Shown: positions 1 through 9,017 of the stretch, piece after piece
Layout of the letters: every line of letters begins with the position of its first letter
Position numbering within the stretch: the stretch's first letter is position 1
DNA from: an uncultured Clostridium sp.
Lineage (GTDB): Bacteria; Bacillota; Clostridia; Clostridiales; Clostridiaceae
Reading direction: 5' to 3'
DNA length: 64,000 nucleotides
NCBI GenBank assembly: GCA_903789665.1
Contig: CAIFEX010000002.1
Location: 1-64,000, forward strand
Made by a program: the position numbers and the translations under genes
The notes under the pieces: generated by a model
What the model saw: only the letters and a program-made list of their open reading frames with translations
Told to the model about the DNA's origin: nothing
The model's database searches: none

Positions 1-65
1 TAGAATTATAGGTCTAGGTATATTTGAAATAATTTATTTTGGGGAAACTCTAAAATAAGTGAATA

Positions 66-94
66 TTGACATAAGTGAATATTTAATTTATAAT
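66..94 (+). promoter_or_regulatory. SigA-type promoter of alaS
   Basis: TTGACA (66-71) is followed by 17 bases and TATAAT (89-94). Both hexamers are perfect and the spacing is ideal. Transcription would begin near 101 and run through the T-box leader into alaS. The first 65 bases of the window show nothing codable. Confidence 0.85.
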
Positions 95-100
95 TTGTAT

Positions 101-322
101 CATAATGGAATAATGAAGCGATGAATGGAAGAAGTAAATATTTTCTTACATAAAAGAGAGAAAGTGGAAGGTGAAAACTTTCTGTGGAATATATTGAAGC
201 TGTCCAGGAACTTGTATGCTGGTGTTTGAGAGATATGGATTTTGTTTTAAATATCTATGTAATTAGGGTGGTACCGCGAAAAGAGTCTTTCGTCCCTTCG
301 GGATTGAAAGACTCTTTTATTT
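101..322 (+). promoter_or_regulatory. T-box riboswitch leader (alanine-type)
   Basis: This leader lies between a consensus promoter and alaS. It carries the hallmark T-box sequence AGGGTGGTACCGCG at 265-278, which binds the acceptor end of uncharged tRNA. An AGAGAG element of the Stem I loop region lies at 155-160. A GCT triplet at 199-201, in GAAGCTG context, is the likely alanine specifier codon. A perfect terminator hairpin follows the T box. Uncharged tRNA-Ala should favour the antiterminator and so raise alaS expression. The T box and terminator are seen directly. The specifier assignment is inferred from the downstream gene and was not checked by folding. Confidence 0.9.
279..322 (+). 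terminator. Conditional terminator of the alaS T-box leader
   Basis: The arms AAAAGAGTCTTT (279-290) and AAAGACTCTTTT (307-318) pair perfectly over 12 bp around a 16-base loop, and ATTTT follows. The hairpin starts directly after the T-box sequence, as expected for the terminator that competes with the antiterminator. Confidence 0.85.
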
Positions 323-362
323 TAAGAAATCAAACATATGAGGTTGAAAGGAAGAGATATAT

Positions 363-3002
363 ATGGAAAAACTAGGATTAAATAAGATCAGGGAGTTGTA
401 TTTGAGCTTTTTCGAGAGCAAAGGTCATTTGAGGATGCACAGCTTTTCTTTGGTTCCTAAAAATGATAAGAGCCTGCTTCTGATAAATGCTGGTATGGCA
501 CCTCTTAAGCCATACTTTACAGGACTTAAGACACCGCCCCGCAGGAGAGTAACTACCTGTCAGAAGTGTATAAGAACAGGTGATATTGAAAATGTAGGTA
601 AAACTTCACGTCATGGTACTTTTTTTGAAATGCTGGGAAATTTTTCCTTTGGAAATTATTTTAAAAAGGAAGCAATTTCCTGGGCCTGGGAATTTACTAC
701 TGAAGTTTTAAAACTGCCAAAAGATAGATTATATGTTACAATATATTTAGATGATGATGAAGCCTATGATATATGGGTAAAGGATACTGACATTGATAGC
801 TCAAGAATATTCAGGCTGGGTAAGGAGGATAATTTCTGGGAACACGGTGCAGGACCCTGTGGACCTTGTTCTGAAATCCACTACGACAGAGGAGAAGGAA
901 AAATAGAGACGGTGGAGGAATTTGTAAAAGCGGGGGATAATGATCGGGTGCTGGAATTCTGGAATTTAGTTTTTACTCAATTTGACAGGGATGAGCAGGG
1001 GAATTATAATAGACTTCCGAGACCTAATATAGATACGGGAATGGGTCTTGAAAGAATGGCAGTTATAATGCAGGATAAGGATAATATATTTGAAATAGAT
1101 ACTATAAACGCCATATTAAAAGAAATAAGTGCCATGTCTTCCAGTCCATATGGAATTGACAGGAAAAGTGATATATCTATGAGGGTGATAACAGATCACA
1201 TAAGAAGTATCGTATTTATGATAAGCGATGGAATACTTCCGTCCAATGAGGGACGCGGGTATGTACTCAGAAGGCTTTTGAGAAGGGCAGCAAAACACGG
1301 AAGATCTCTTGGAATTGAAGGAGCTTTTCTGTACAGACTTTCTAAATCCGTTATAGATAATTCTTATGAAGGTTATCCTGAATTGAGGGAAAGGGAAGAT
1401 TATATAAAAAAAATAATAAAAATTGAAGAGGAGAAGTTTGCTGCAACTATAGATGGTGGAATTCAGATTTTAGATGATTTCATATTTCAGCTGCGAAAAA
1501 GCGGCAATTCGGTACTTGATGGCGGAAGGACATTTAAATTATATGATACTTATGGTTTTCCGGTAGAACTTACTGAAGAGATACTGGAGGAAAATAATAT
1601 GACTGCAGATCTTGAAGGCTTTAAAGAAAACATGGAAAATCAGCGCAACATGGCAAGATCTGCCAGAGCAGAAACAAATTATATGGGTGTAAAAGATACT
1701 ATTTTGAATAAAATTCCCATGGAAGTTAATACTATATTTGAAGGCTATGATAGACTGAAGTCGAATTCTAAAGTTAAAGTGATCATGAAGGATGAAGAGT
1801 TTGTATCCCGTTTGAGTGAAGGGGAAGAGGGAGTTGTAGTAGTTGAAAATACACCTTTTTATGCCGAGATGGGTGGACAGGTAGGAGATAGTGGAACAAT
1901 ATATAACGATACTTTTAGGGGTGAAGTTTTAGATTGTAAAAACAATGTTGCGGGTAAGATACTTCATTTTGTAAAAATAAGTTCAGGTAGTTTGAATTTG
2001 GATGATGATATTGTTTTAAGTGTAGATAAGGGGAGAAGAGATAATATAGGGAAAAACCATACTGCAACTCACATATTGGATGAAACACTGAAAAGAATTC
2101 TGGGGGAGCAGGTGCACCAGGCAGGTTCCTACGTAGATGAGCATAGATTGAGATTTGACTTCAATTATTTTGAACCTCTGAATTATGATACATTGAGAAA
2201 AATTGAAAATATGGTCAATGACAGCATAATGGCAGTTTACCCGGTAAAGACTGTTGTAATGCCCCTGGAAGAAGCTAAAAAAAGCGGTGCAATAGCACTC
2301 TTCGACAGTAAGTACAAGGATAAAGTAAGGGTGGTTTCCGTTGGGGACTTCAGCAGGGAACTGTGTGGTGGAACCCATGTAAGCAATTCCGGAAAAATTG
2401 GACTGTTTAAAATAATATCTGAAACCGGAATAGCTGCCGGCATAAGAAGAATAGAAGCTGTTACCGGAAAAGGTGCGATAGACTATGTCGATTCTAAAGA
2501 TGATATGTTGAAAAAAATATCAGGCAAATTGAAGTGCTCCGAAAAGGAGATAATTCATAAATTGGATCTGCAATTTAATGAATTAAAATCAGCTGAGAGG
2601 GAAATACAGCAGCTGAAATTAAAATTAGCAGGAAATGCGGAGAATGATATTTTAAATAGAGCAAAGACAATTGATGGAATAAAACTTTTTACAGGGGTAT
2701 TGAAAGAAGTCGATGCCAGCGCACTTAGAGAGTTGGGAGATAAATTTAGAAGCAGGTATGACAACTGTTTGGTGGTATTGGGAAGCAGTGTAAATGGTAA
2801 AGTTCAGCTTATAGCTATGGCTACTGAGAAAGCAGTACAAAGTGGTATTAACTGCGGGAAAATAATAAAGGAAATTGCAGCTGTTACTGGTGGAAATGGG
2901 GGTGGAAGACCAGATATGGCACAGGCTGGAGGTAAATTACCTGAAAAATTAGAAGAAGCCGTAGAAAGATGCAGTATAATTGTGGAAAAAAGATCTAGAT
3001 AG
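363..3002 (+). CDS. alaS: Alanyl-tRNA synthetase
   Basis: AlaRS charges tRNA-Ala with alanine and hydrolyses mischarged Ser/Gly-tRNA-Ala. The 879-residue product has the normal full length. The class II catalytic core fills roughly the first 400 residues and begins with an [14 protein letters not shown]-type motif. The editing domain carries the zinc/active-site motif HTATH near residue 565 and CGGTHV near 667. A DHHA1-type C-terminal domain ends with a Gly-rich GGNGGGRPD segment near 842. The ATG at 363 follows a GAAAGGAAG ribosome site. Control is by the upstream T-box. It is followed by ireB, ruvX and a DUF1292 gene, the order known from many Firmicutes. Confidence 0.98.
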   Translation: MEKLGLNKIRELYLSFFESKGHLRMHSFSLVPKNDKSLLLINAGMAPLKPYFTGLKTPPRRRVTTCQKCIRTGDIENVGKTSRHGTFFEMLGNFSFGNYFKKEAISWAWEFTTEVLKLPKDRLYVTIYLDDDEAYDIWVKDTDIDSSRIFRLGKEDNFWEHGAGPCGPCSEIHYDRGEGKIETVEEFVKAGDNDRVLEFWNLVFTQFDRDEQGNYNRLPRPNIDTGMGLERMAVIMQDKDNIFEIDTINAILKEISAMSSSPYGIDRKSDISMRVITDHIRSIVFMISDGILPSNEGRGYVLRRLLRRAAKHGRSLGIEGAFLYRLSKSVIDNSYEGYPELREREDYIKKIIKIEEEKFAATIDGGIQILDDFIFQLRKSGNSVLDGGRTFKLYDTYGFPVELTEEILEENNMTADLEGFKENMENQRNMARSARAETNYMGVKDTILNKIPMEVNTIFEGYDRLKSNSKVKVIMKDEEFVSRLSEGEEGVVVVENTPFYAEMGGQVGDSGTIYNDTFRGEVLDCKNNVAGKILHFVKISSGSLNLDDDIVLSVDKGRRDNIGKNHTATHILDETLKRILGEQVHQAGSYVDEHRLRFDFNYFEPLNYDTLRKIENMVNDSIMAVYPVKTVVMPLEEAKKSGAIALFDSKYKDKVRVVSVGDFSRELCGGTHVSNSGKIGLFKIISETGIAAGIRRIEAVTGKGAIDYVDSKDDMLKKISGKLKCSEKEIIHKLDLQFNELKSAEREIQQLKLKLAGNAENDILNRAKTIDGIKLFTGVLKEVDASALRELGDKFRSRYDNCLVVLGSSVNGKVQLIAMATEKAVQSGINCGKIIKEIAAVTGGNGGGRPDMAQAGGKLPEKLEEAVERCSIIVEKRSR

Positions 3003-3031
3003 TATACATTTTGTGAAATATGTTCTATAAT
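3003..3031 (+). promoter_or_regulatory. Likely SigA promoter of ireB
   Basis: TATACA (3003-3008), a 17-base spacer and TATAAT (3026-3031) lie between alaS and ireB. The -10 is perfect and the -35 matches four of six bases. It would let ireB be expressed independently of the T-box. Confidence 0.5.
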
Positions 3032-3065
3032 AAATCTATTAGAATGTTAGCGGGGTGATATATAT

Positions 3066-3317
3066 ATGGGTAAGGATAATACTATTCAGTTTGACATTTC
3101 TGAGAGTAAAAAAGCACTGACAAAGGAAATATTGACTGAAGTTTATGATTCGCTAATTAAAAAAGGATATAATCCAGTAAATCAATTGGTAGGATACTTG
3201 ATTTCAGGTGATCCAACCTATATAACAAATTATAATGGAGCAAGGTCATTGGTAAGAAAACTTGAGAGAGATGAAATACTTGAAGAAGTTTTGAAAGTTT
3301 ATTTAGGTATAAAATAA
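3066..3317 (+). CDS. ireB: IreB-family regulatory phosphoprotein (UPF0297)
   Basis: This 83-residue protein has the UPF0297/DUF965 pattern: a short N-terminal stretch with Thr and Ser followed by [20 protein letters not shown] and a [12 protein letters not shown] segment. In Enterococcus faecalis, IreB is phosphorylated on N-terminal Thr by the PASTA kinase IreK and influences cephalosporin resistance. A PASTA kinase and its phosphatase are encoded at 48.1-50.8 kb in this window, so a kinase-substrate link is plausible but inferred. The ATG at 3066 follows a GGGGTGAT ribosome site. The family usually sits directly before ruvX, as here. Confidence 0.93.
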   Translation: MGKDNTIQFDISESKKALTKEILTEVYDSLIKKGYNPVNQLVGYLISGDPTYITNYNGARSLVRKLERDEILEEVLKVYLGIK

Positions 3318-3345
3318 AAATGTCCTTTTAGGGCATTTTTATTTT
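3315..3345 (+). terminator. Short terminator after ireB
   Basis: AAAAATGTCC (3315-3324) pairs with GGGCATTTTT (3330-3339) through one G-U pair, with a 5-base loop and a T-rich end. The hairpin begins inside the ireB stop codon. It may only attenuate read-through into ruvX. Confidence 0.6.
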
Positions 3346-3378
3346 GAATATGAGCATAATAACTGGGAGAGTGTAAAA

Positions 3379-3792
3379 TTGAGAATACTGGGACTTGATA
3401 TAGGCAATAAAACTATAGGGGTTGCAATGAGCGATCCATTGGGCTTTACAGCACAAGGGGTTACTACCATAAGGAGAAGGGGATTGAAGGAAGACATTGA
3501 TGAGATTAGAGCTATTTGTGAAAAATACGGTGTAGAATTGATTGTTTCCGGTCTTCCTAAAAATATGAATGGAACACTTGGACCCCAAAGTAAAAGTGTA
3601 ATGGATTTTTGCAAAAATGTGGAAAAACTTATGAAATTGCCTGTAAAAATGTGGGATGAAAGATTAACTACGGTGGCGGCAAATAGGGCCATGCTAGAGG
3701 GGGATCTTTCCAGGGCAAAAAGGAAAAAAATAGTAGATAAGATGGCAGCTACATATATTTTACAGGGATATTTGGACAGTATTTCAAATTGA
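3379..3792 (+). CDS. ruvX: Putative pre-16S rRNA nuclease / Holliday junction resolvase-like protein (YqgF)
   Basis: YqgF-family RNase H-fold nuclease of 137 residues, the usual length. It begins [18 protein letters not shown], the family's first acidic active-site strand, and has [19 protein letters not shown] in the middle and a WDERLTT motif with the conserved acid and arginine. In E. coli YqgF matures the 16S rRNA 5' end. Resolvase activity has also been proposed. The start is a TTG at 3379 after a GGGAG ribosome site. A DUF1292 gene follows 40 bases later. Confidence 0.93.
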   Translation: MRILGLDIGNKTIGVAMSDPLGFTAQGVTTIRRRGLKEDIDEIRAICEKYGVELIVSGLPKNMNGTLGPQSKSVMDFCKNVEKLMKLPVKMWDERLTTVAANRAMLEGDLSRAKRKKIVDKMAATYILQGYLDSISN

Positions 3793-3832
3793 CTGTTTTT
3801 GTAAACTTGATTTTTACAAAGGGGAAAATTAT

Positions 3833-4081
3833 ATGAAAGACGATATTAAAAATTTAATATTGGAGGACGAAAATGGGGAAGAAGTTCAATTTGAAGTGGT
3901 TACCAAATTGGATATAGAGGATAGGGAATACGTAATTGCAATACCTGAAGAGTGCAAAGAATCTAAAGAGGCTATAGTACTTAAAATAATAAAGGATAAA
4001 AATGGCAGAGAGATTTTTGCAACTGTGGAAAATGAAGATGAATTTAACCAAGTTTCAGAAGTATATGAAACTTTGTTCTAA
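3833..4081 (+). CDS. DUF1292 family protein (YrzB-like)
   Basis: This acidic 82-residue protein opens with a LEDENGEEVQFEVVTKLDIEDREYV-like layout (kept here in pieces: EDENGEEV, FEVV, DREYVI), typical of DUF1292. It ends in an acidic segment containing VENEDEFNQVSEVYE. The molecular function is unknown. The gene is a standing neighbour of ruvX and ireB across Firmicutes (yrzB in Bacillus). The ATG at 3833 follows AAAGGGG. There are no membrane segments or cysteines that would suggest a cofactor. Confidence 0.88.
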   Translation: MKDDIKNLILEDENGEEVQFEVVTKLDIEDREYVIAIPEECKESKEAIVLKIIKDKNGREIFATVENEDEFNQVSEVYETLF

Positions 4082-4085
4082 TATT

Positions 4086-4127
4086 AATTGATTTTCAATT
4101 GACAATATTTTTCTGTTATATTAGACT
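4086..4127 (+). promoter_or_regulatory. Promoter with a Fur-like inverted repeat upstream of the Fur-family gene
   Basis: An inverted repeat AATTGA-TTT-TCAATT spans 4086-4100 and has the 7-1-7 geometry of Fur-family operators, although its letters are not the classical TGATAAT. Its right arm runs into TTGACA (4099-4104). With a 17-base spacer, the -10 would be TAGACT (4122-4127). A Fur-family gene starts 61 bases downstream, so autoregulation is plausible. All of this is inference from pattern. Confidence 0.4.
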
Positions 4128-4188
4128 TAAGATTATAGAAAAGTTTTTTATTCATATTTTAAAATTTAATTTGAAATGGGGTATAGTT

Positions 4189-4653
4189 ATGACGAAGCTT
4201 TCCTCTTCAGAAATAGAGAGATTAAAAAATAGCTTAAAGGAAAAGGGGTATAAACTTACTCCTCAGAGAAGAGCTATAGTTGATATTATAATAAGAAATG
4301 AAGGAAAACATCTTACAACGGAAGAGATATACGATCAGGTCAGAAGTGAATGTCCTGAAATTGGCCTGGCTACAGTCTATAGGACTGTTCAGCTTTTAGA
4401 TGAAATAGGAGTTATATGCAAACTGGAGTTAGATGATGGGTGCAGCAGATATGAAATAATACACAAAGAAGAAAACCACAGGCACCACCATTTGATATGC
4501 ACTAAATGTTCGAAAATAATTGAGGTTACGGATGATCTTTTGGAACCTCTTGAAAAAGAAATAGAGAAAAAATATGATTTTAAAATTTTAAACCACAGTT
4601 TAAAATTTTATGGTATATGCAGTGAATGCAGGAAATCAGGTAAGTATAAGTAA
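4189..4653 (+). CDS. Fur-family metal- or peroxide-responsive transcriptional regulator
   Basis: This 154-residue repressor has a winged-helix DNA-binding half (GYKLTPQRRAIVDII, then LATVYRTVQLLDEIGVI) and a C-terminal metal-binding dimerisation half with the His cluster HRHHHLIC, CTKC and CSEC. The two CxxC pairs suggest a structural Zn site. From sequence alone I cannot separate Fur, PerR and Zur. The open frame continues upstream to 4099, but the ATG at 4189 has the ATGGGG ribosome site and gives the usual family length. The longer version would cover the promoter. It sits between the alaS-yrzB block and rnj, with its own likely promoter. Confidence 0.92.
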   Translation: MTKLSSSEIERLKNSLKEKGYKLTPQRRAIVDIIIRNEGKHLTTEEIYDQVRSECPEIGLATVYRTVQLLDEIGVICKLELDDGCSRYEIIHKEENHRHHHLICTKCSKIIEVTDDLLEPLEKEIEKKYDFKILNHSLKFYGICSECRKSGKYK

Positions 4654-4729
4654 AATTGCAATTTGTAATTTTTATATTTTATGAGCGGGTTATTTAATGT
4701 AATGAGTGGTATGATGAACCCCACTGACA

Positions 4730-4834
4730 ATGGGAAGTATAGGAACTGCGGAGATGTTTTGGCAAATAATAGAAACTGCTGTTCGTAGTGCAGCTGTTGT
4801 TGATCAAGTACGCTCTGACTTTATGCAAAGCTAA
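4730..4834 (+). other. Orphan short ORF or decayed coding remnant
   Basis: The 274-base gap between the Fur-family gene and rnj holds a 34-codon open frame (ATG 4730, TAA 4832) whose translation looks protein-like: it contains SIGTAEMFWQIIE and then VRSAAVVDQVRSDF, a likely amphipathic helix. Local base composition is less A+T-rich than the flanking gap. In-frame stops lie directly upstream and no ribosome site is visible, so it looks more like the tail of a lost gene than an expressed protein. I do not recognise the family. Confidence 0.3.
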
Positions 4835-4871
4835 GTTGGGGTGGTTCACAAATGACTCCTTCATAAAATAT

Positions 4872-4899
4872 TTGTTACCGGTTGTAAAGATAATAAAAT
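4872..4899 (+). promoter_or_regulatory. Possible promoter of rnj
   Basis: TTGTTA (4872-4877), a 16-base spacer and TAAAAT (4894-4899) lie about 30 bases before the rnj start. Each hexamer is imperfect. Confidence 0.4.
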
Positions 4900-4927
4900 A
4901 ATTTTTAAACAAGGAGGGAAGATTTTA

Positions 4928-6595
4928 TTGCGAAAAGAAAAGGATAAAATAAAGATTATTCCATTAGGCGGACTAAGTGAAATAGGAAAGAATCTTACAG
5001 TAATAGAATATAAAGATGAGATAATAGTAATTGACTGTGGAATGGAGTTCCCGGACGAAGAGATGTTGGGAATAGACATAGTCATACCTGATATAACTTA
5101 TCTTAAGAAGAATGTAAACAAGGTAAAGGGTATATTTTTAACTCATGGGCATGAAGACCATATAGGTGCACTGCCGTATGTATTGAAAGAGATCAATGTA
5201 CCTGTATATGGGAGCAAATTGACATTGGGAATTGTCGATTCAAAATTAAAGGAGCACGGTTTAAGCGGATCGGTGGATTTAAAGTGCATAAAAGCAGGTG
5301 ACGTAATTAAATTAAATAGAATGTCCGTGGAATTTATAAGAACTAGCCACAGCATAGCTGATTCTATGGCTATTGCAGTTCATACTCCTGTTGGGATAAT
5401 AGTTCATACTGGTGACTTTAAAGTTGATTACACCCCCATTGACGGCTGTGTAATTGATCTTGCTAGGTTTGCTGAACTTGGAAAAGAGGGGGTACTTCTT
5501 ATGCTGGCCGATAGTACCAATGTGGAAAGGCCAGGATATACCATGTCGGAAAAGACGGTGGGCAAGACATTTCAGAAATTTTTTGCAGTGGCAAAAAGCA
5601 GAATAATAGTTGCTACTTTTGCATCTAATATTCATAGAATACAGCAGGTAATCACTGCTGCGGAAAAGTACCGCAGGAAGGTTGCTATTTCCGGCAGAAG
5701 CATGGAAAATATAATGGAAGTGGCTATGAACCTGGGGTATATAAAAATCAGGAAAAACACTCTTATAAGTATAGACGATATAAACAAGTATCCCGGTAAT
5801 AAAATAGTGATAATAACTACCGGAAGTCAGGGGGAACCCATGTCGGCACTCTCGAGGATGGCTGCTTGTGAACATAAAAAGGTGACCATCATTCCCGGAG
5901 ATACGATAATAATTTCAGCGAACCCCATACCTGGAAATGAAAAATTGGTTTCAAGGGTGATAAATCAGTTGTTTAAACAGGGAGCACAGGTGATATACGA
6001 GGCTCTGGCAGATGTTCATGTATCAGGGCATGCCTGTCAGGAGGAATTAAAACTCATTCACACTCTTGTGAAACCAAAATTTTTTATGCCTGTTCATGGA
6101 GAATACAGACATCTGAAACAACATGCAGATCTGGCGATGAAACTTGGACTCAGTCCTAAGAATATAGTTATTGCGGATAATGGAGATGTTGTAGAGGTTA
6201 CTAAGAATTCCATAAGAAAAAATGGAAAAGTGGTATCTGGACAGGTATTTGTAGATGGCCTGGGAGTTGGAGATGTAGGGAATATAGTTTTAAGAGACAG
6301 GAGACATCTTTCTCAGGACGGTATACTTACAGTGGTAATTACGATTGAAAAGGGAACCGGTAAAGTCATTGCAGGGCCTGACATAATATCTAGAGGTTTT
6401 GTCTATGTTAGAGAGTCGGAGGATTTGATGGAGGAGGCCAAACAGCTTGTTCGTGGTGCTTTAAAAGAGTGTCAGGAAAAACATATTACGGAATGGTCAA
6501 GCATAAAATCCAATGTAAAAGAAGTACTAAGATCATTTCTCTATGAAAAGACAAAGAGAAAGCCCATGATATTGCCTATAATTATGGAAATATAA
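4928..6595 (+). CDS. rnj: Ribonuclease J
   Basis: RNase J is a metallo-beta-lactamase/beta-CASP ribonuclease with 5'-3' exo- and endonuclease activity, central to mRNA turnover and rRNA maturation in Firmicutes. The 555-residue product carries the zinc motif HGHEDH at residues 73-78, a second-metal HTGDFK segment, the beta-CASP signature ATFASNIHR, and the C-terminal PVHGEYRHL motif. The start is TTG at 4928, placed 8 bases after a strong AAGGAGGG site. Only one rnj copy is visible here. ylbF follows after 22 bases. In Bacillus, YlbF belongs to the Y-complex that steers RNA processing, so the adjacency may be meaningful. Confidence 0.96.
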   Translation: MRKEKDKIKIIPLGGLSEIGKNLTVIEYKDEIIVIDCGMEFPDEEMLGIDIVIPDITYLKKNVNKVKGIFLTHGHEDHIGALPYVLKEINVPVYGSKLTLGIVDSKLKEHGLSGSVDLKCIKAGDVIKLNRMSVEFIRTSHSIADSMAIAVHTPVGIIVHTGDFKVDYTPIDGCVIDLARFAELGKEGVLLMLADSTNVERPGYTMSEKTVGKTFQKFFAVAKSRIIVATFASNIHRIQQVITAAEKYRRKVAISGRSMENIMEVAMNLGYIKIRKNTLISIDDINKYPGNKIVIITTGSQGEPMSALSRMAACEHKKVTIIPGDTIIISANPIPGNEKLVSRVINQLFKQGAQVIYEALADVHVSGHACQEELKLIHTLVKPKFFMPVHGEYRHLKQHADLAMKLGLSPKNIVIADNGDVVEVTKNSIRKNGKVVSGQVFVDGLGVGDVGNIVLRDRRHLSQDGILTVVITIEKGTGKVIAGPDIISRGFVYVRESEDLMEEAKQLVRGALKECQEKHITEWSSIKSNVKEVLRSFLYEKTKRKPMILPIIMEI

Positions 6596-6617
6596 TAAAG
6601 TAGAGGAGTATTTGACG

Positions 6618-6986
6618 ATGAATATATATGATAGGGCAAGGGAATTTGCTGAAGATCTCAGGGAATGTGATGAAGTGGTTAATCTGCGGAAGTCAAACCA
6701 GAAAGTGGAAGACAATGAAGATTATAAAAAAATATTGAAAGATTTTAGGAAAATTCAACTGGATGCCTACTCACAGCAGGTTCAAAACGGAAAGGTTTCA
6801 GAGGAAGTTGTGGAAAAGTTTAAAGATATGGGAAATGTGATTTCCGCTAACCCGCCTGTGGATGAATATATACAGGCTGAACAGAAATTTAGCGTTATGT
6901 GGCAGAACATATTGAAGATGCTAAATGATGCTATAGGAGTGGATTTCTCTTTCGGAGACGGTAAAGATAAGGTTAATGCACAGTGA
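6618..6986 (+). CDS. ylbF: YlbF/YmcA family regulator
   Basis: This 122-residue, mainly helical, charged protein matches the Com_YlbF (DUF964) family. It starts with NIYDRAREFAEDLRECDE and has a central NPPVDEYIQAEQKF segment before the last helix. In Bacillus subtilis, YlbF (RicF), YmcA (RicA) and YaaT form a complex that affects RNase Y-dependent RNA processing, sporulation and competence. Here it follows rnj closely. A TTG at 6612 is in frame, but the AGAGGAG site is too near to it. ATG 6618 sits at the right distance. Confidence 0.88.
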   Translation: MNIYDRAREFAEDLRECDEVVNLRKSNQKVEDNEDYKKILKDFRKIQLDAYSQQVQNGKVSEEVVEKFKDMGNVISANPPVDEYIQAEQKFSVMWQNILKMLNDAIGVDFSFGDGKDKVNAQ

Positions 6987-7056
6987 AAACTGCTAACTTG
7001 GGACTCAGAAGTTGACTTTTTAATATTATGATATTAAAATAATGATGGCAGCTTTG

Positions 7057-7086
7057 AATTGGATACAAAAAGTATCCAATTTTTTT
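7057..7086 (+). terminator. Terminator after rnj-ylbF
   Basis: AATTGGATAC (7057-7066) and GTATCCAATT (7072-7081) pair perfectly around an A5 loop, with a run of six T at 7081-7086. It separates rnj-ylbF from typA. Confidence 0.88.
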
Positions 7087-7178
7087 GAGTACTTATTCGA
7101 TTTGCAATTTGATTAAGGTACTAAATTTGATTTTTGAATATAATTCCATAGATCAAGATATAAATTGGAGGAATAATA

Positions 7179-9002
7179 ATGGATTTATTTACTAGAAATG
7201 ATATAAGGAATGTAGCAATAATTGCCCATGTAGATCACGGTAAGACTACACTAGTGGATGCGCTGCTGAGACAGAGCAATATATTTAGGGCAAATGAAAA
7301 AGTTGAAGATAGGGTTATGGATTCAAATGCTATTGAAAGGGAAAGGGGGATTACCATACTTTCAAAGAATACTGCCGTAACTCACAAGGGAGTTAAGATC
7401 AACATTGTAGATACGCCGGGTCATGCTGATTTTGGCGGTGAAGTGGAACGTGTGCTCAAGATGGTGGACAGTGTTCTATTGGTGGTAGATGCTGCTGAAG
7501 GTCCGATGCCCCAGACAAAATTTGTTTTGAGGAAGGCACTGCAGTTGAAATTAAAGCCAATAGTTGTGATAAACAAAATAGATAAGCCGGATGCAAGACC
7601 TTCCGAGGTTTTGGATAAGGTATTTGATCTGTTTATAGAATTGGGGGCTAATGACGAGCAGCTGGATTTTAGTGTGATTTACTGTTCGGCAAAAGATGGA
7701 ATTGCTAAAAAAGAAATGGAAGACAAGTCTACCAATATGGAACCTCTTTTTGATGCTATAATAAAAAATGCACCGGCACCCCAGGGTTATCTGGATAAAC
7801 CCCTTCAACTTCTCATAACTACCATAGATCACAATGAATATGTGGGAAGAATAGGTATAGGTAAAATAACAAGGGGAGTTATAAAGAAAAATGAACCGGT
7901 AGTTCTTATAAGAAAGGGAAATAAGGTAGAAAATGTCAAGGTATCAAACCTCTATGTGTATGATGGATTAAAAAAACTTGAAGTCGAAGAGGCTAAGTTG
8001 GGAGATATAGTTGCAGTTTCTGGAATACCGGATATAAATATAGGTGAAACGATTGCCTCTGCATCGGATCCTGAACCTCTGCCATTTGTGGATATAGATG
8101 AGCCCACGCTGACTATGAATTTCATGGTAAATGATTCTCCTTTTGCCGGTAGAGAGGGAGAGTTTGTAACTTCCAGACATTTGAGGGATAGACTTATGAA
8201 AGAACTGGAGACAAATGTGGCTCTCAGGGTGGAAGAAACTGATTCGCCAGATTGTTTTAAGGTAAGTGGAAGAGGAGAACTTCACCTTTCAGTTTTAATA
8301 GAAACTATGAGAAGAGAAGGTTATGAATTTCAGGTTTCCAAGCCCACGGTCATATTCAAGGAGGAAAACGGAAAGAAATTGGAGCCTATTGAATACCTCA
8401 CTATAGACGTACCTGAAGAATTTATGGGTGTGGTCATAGAGAAACTTGGACCCAGGAAAGCTGAAATGGTAAATATGACCTCAGCCGTAAATGGATACAC
8501 CAGGTTGGAATTCAAGGTGCCTGCAAGGGGATTAATTGGCTTTAGAAATGAACTTATGACGGATACTAAGGGCAACGGCATAATGAACCATGTACTGGAT
8601 GGATATGAGGAGTACAAGGGAGATATGCCGGGAAGGACAAGAGGATCTCTGGTAGTGTATGAACCGGGAGTATCTATAACCTACGGACTTTTTAACGCCC
8701 AGGAAAGAGGAACGCTGTTTATAGGACCTGGAGTGGAAGTGTATGAGGGAATGATAGCCGGTGAATGTTCAAGACCGGAAGATATAGAGGTAAATGTGTG
8801 TAAGAAGAAACATCTGTCGAATACGAGATCTTCGGGAGCTGATGAAGCGTTGAAACTGGTTCCTGTAGCGGAAATGACTCTGGAAAAATCACTGGAATTT
8901 ATAGCACAGGATGAATTGGTGGAAATTACTCCCAAGAGTATAAGAATGAGAAAGAAGATATTGGATACGGATTTAAGAAGAAAGGCCATGAGAAGAAAAT
9001 AG
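7179..9002 (+). CDS. typA: Translational GTPase TypA/BipA
   Basis: TypA is an EF-G-like GTPase that binds the ribosome and supports growth under stress, and it has been linked to large-subunit assembly. The 607-residue protein has the P loop AHVDHGKT (16-23), switch region RGITI, DTPGHADF, NKID, a domain II barrel, the EF-G III/V-like region (SGRGELHLSVLIETMRREG), and the TypA-specific C-terminal domain with PGRTRGSL. The ATG at 7179 follows TTGGAGGAA. The preceding terminator suggests it is transcribed on its own or with mltG, whose likely start is 16 bases beyond the stop. Confidence 0.97.
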   Translation: MDLFTRNDIRNVAIIAHVDHGKTTLVDALLRQSNIFRANEKVEDRVMDSNAIERERGITILSKNTAVTHKGVKINIVDTPGHADFGGEVERVLKMVDSVLLVVDAAEGPMPQTKFVLRKALQLKLKPIVVINKIDKPDARPSEVLDKVFDLFIELGANDEQLDFSVIYCSAKDGIAKKEMEDKSTNMEPLFDAIIKNAPAPQGYLDKPLQLLITTIDHNEYVGRIGIGKITRGVIKKNEPVVLIRKGNKVENVKVSNLYVYDGLKKLEVEEAKLGDIVAVSGIPDINIGETIASASDPEPLPFVDIDEPTLTMNFMVNDSPFAGREGEFVTSRHLRDRLMKELETNVALRVEETDSPDCFKVSGRGELHLSVLIETMRREGYEFQVSKPTVIFKEENGKKLEPIEYLTIDVPEEFMGVVIEKLGPRKAEMVNMTSAVNGYTRLEFKVPARGLIGFRNELMTDTKGNGIMNHVLDGYEEYKGDMPGRTRGSLVVYEPGVSITYGLFNAQERGTLFIGPGVEVYEGMIAGECSRPEDIEVNVCKKKHLSNTRSSGADEALKLVPVAEMTLEKSLEFIAQDELVEITPKSIRMRKKILDTDLRRKAMRRK

Positions 9003-9017
9003 GAAGGGTTGTTTACA

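Noticed and set aside
184-375. Open frame of 63 codons in front of alaS.
   Set aside because: It lies in the T-box leader and is explained by the RNA structure.
4099-4188. Upstream extension of the Fur-family protein by 30 residues.
   Set aside because: The extra frame covers the promoter, has no ribosome site and is not part of the family.
4694-4912. Minus-strand open frame in the fur-rnj gap.
   Set aside because: No ribosome site, and low-complexity Phe/Tyr/Ser-rich translation. It looks like a shadow of the A+T-rich gap.
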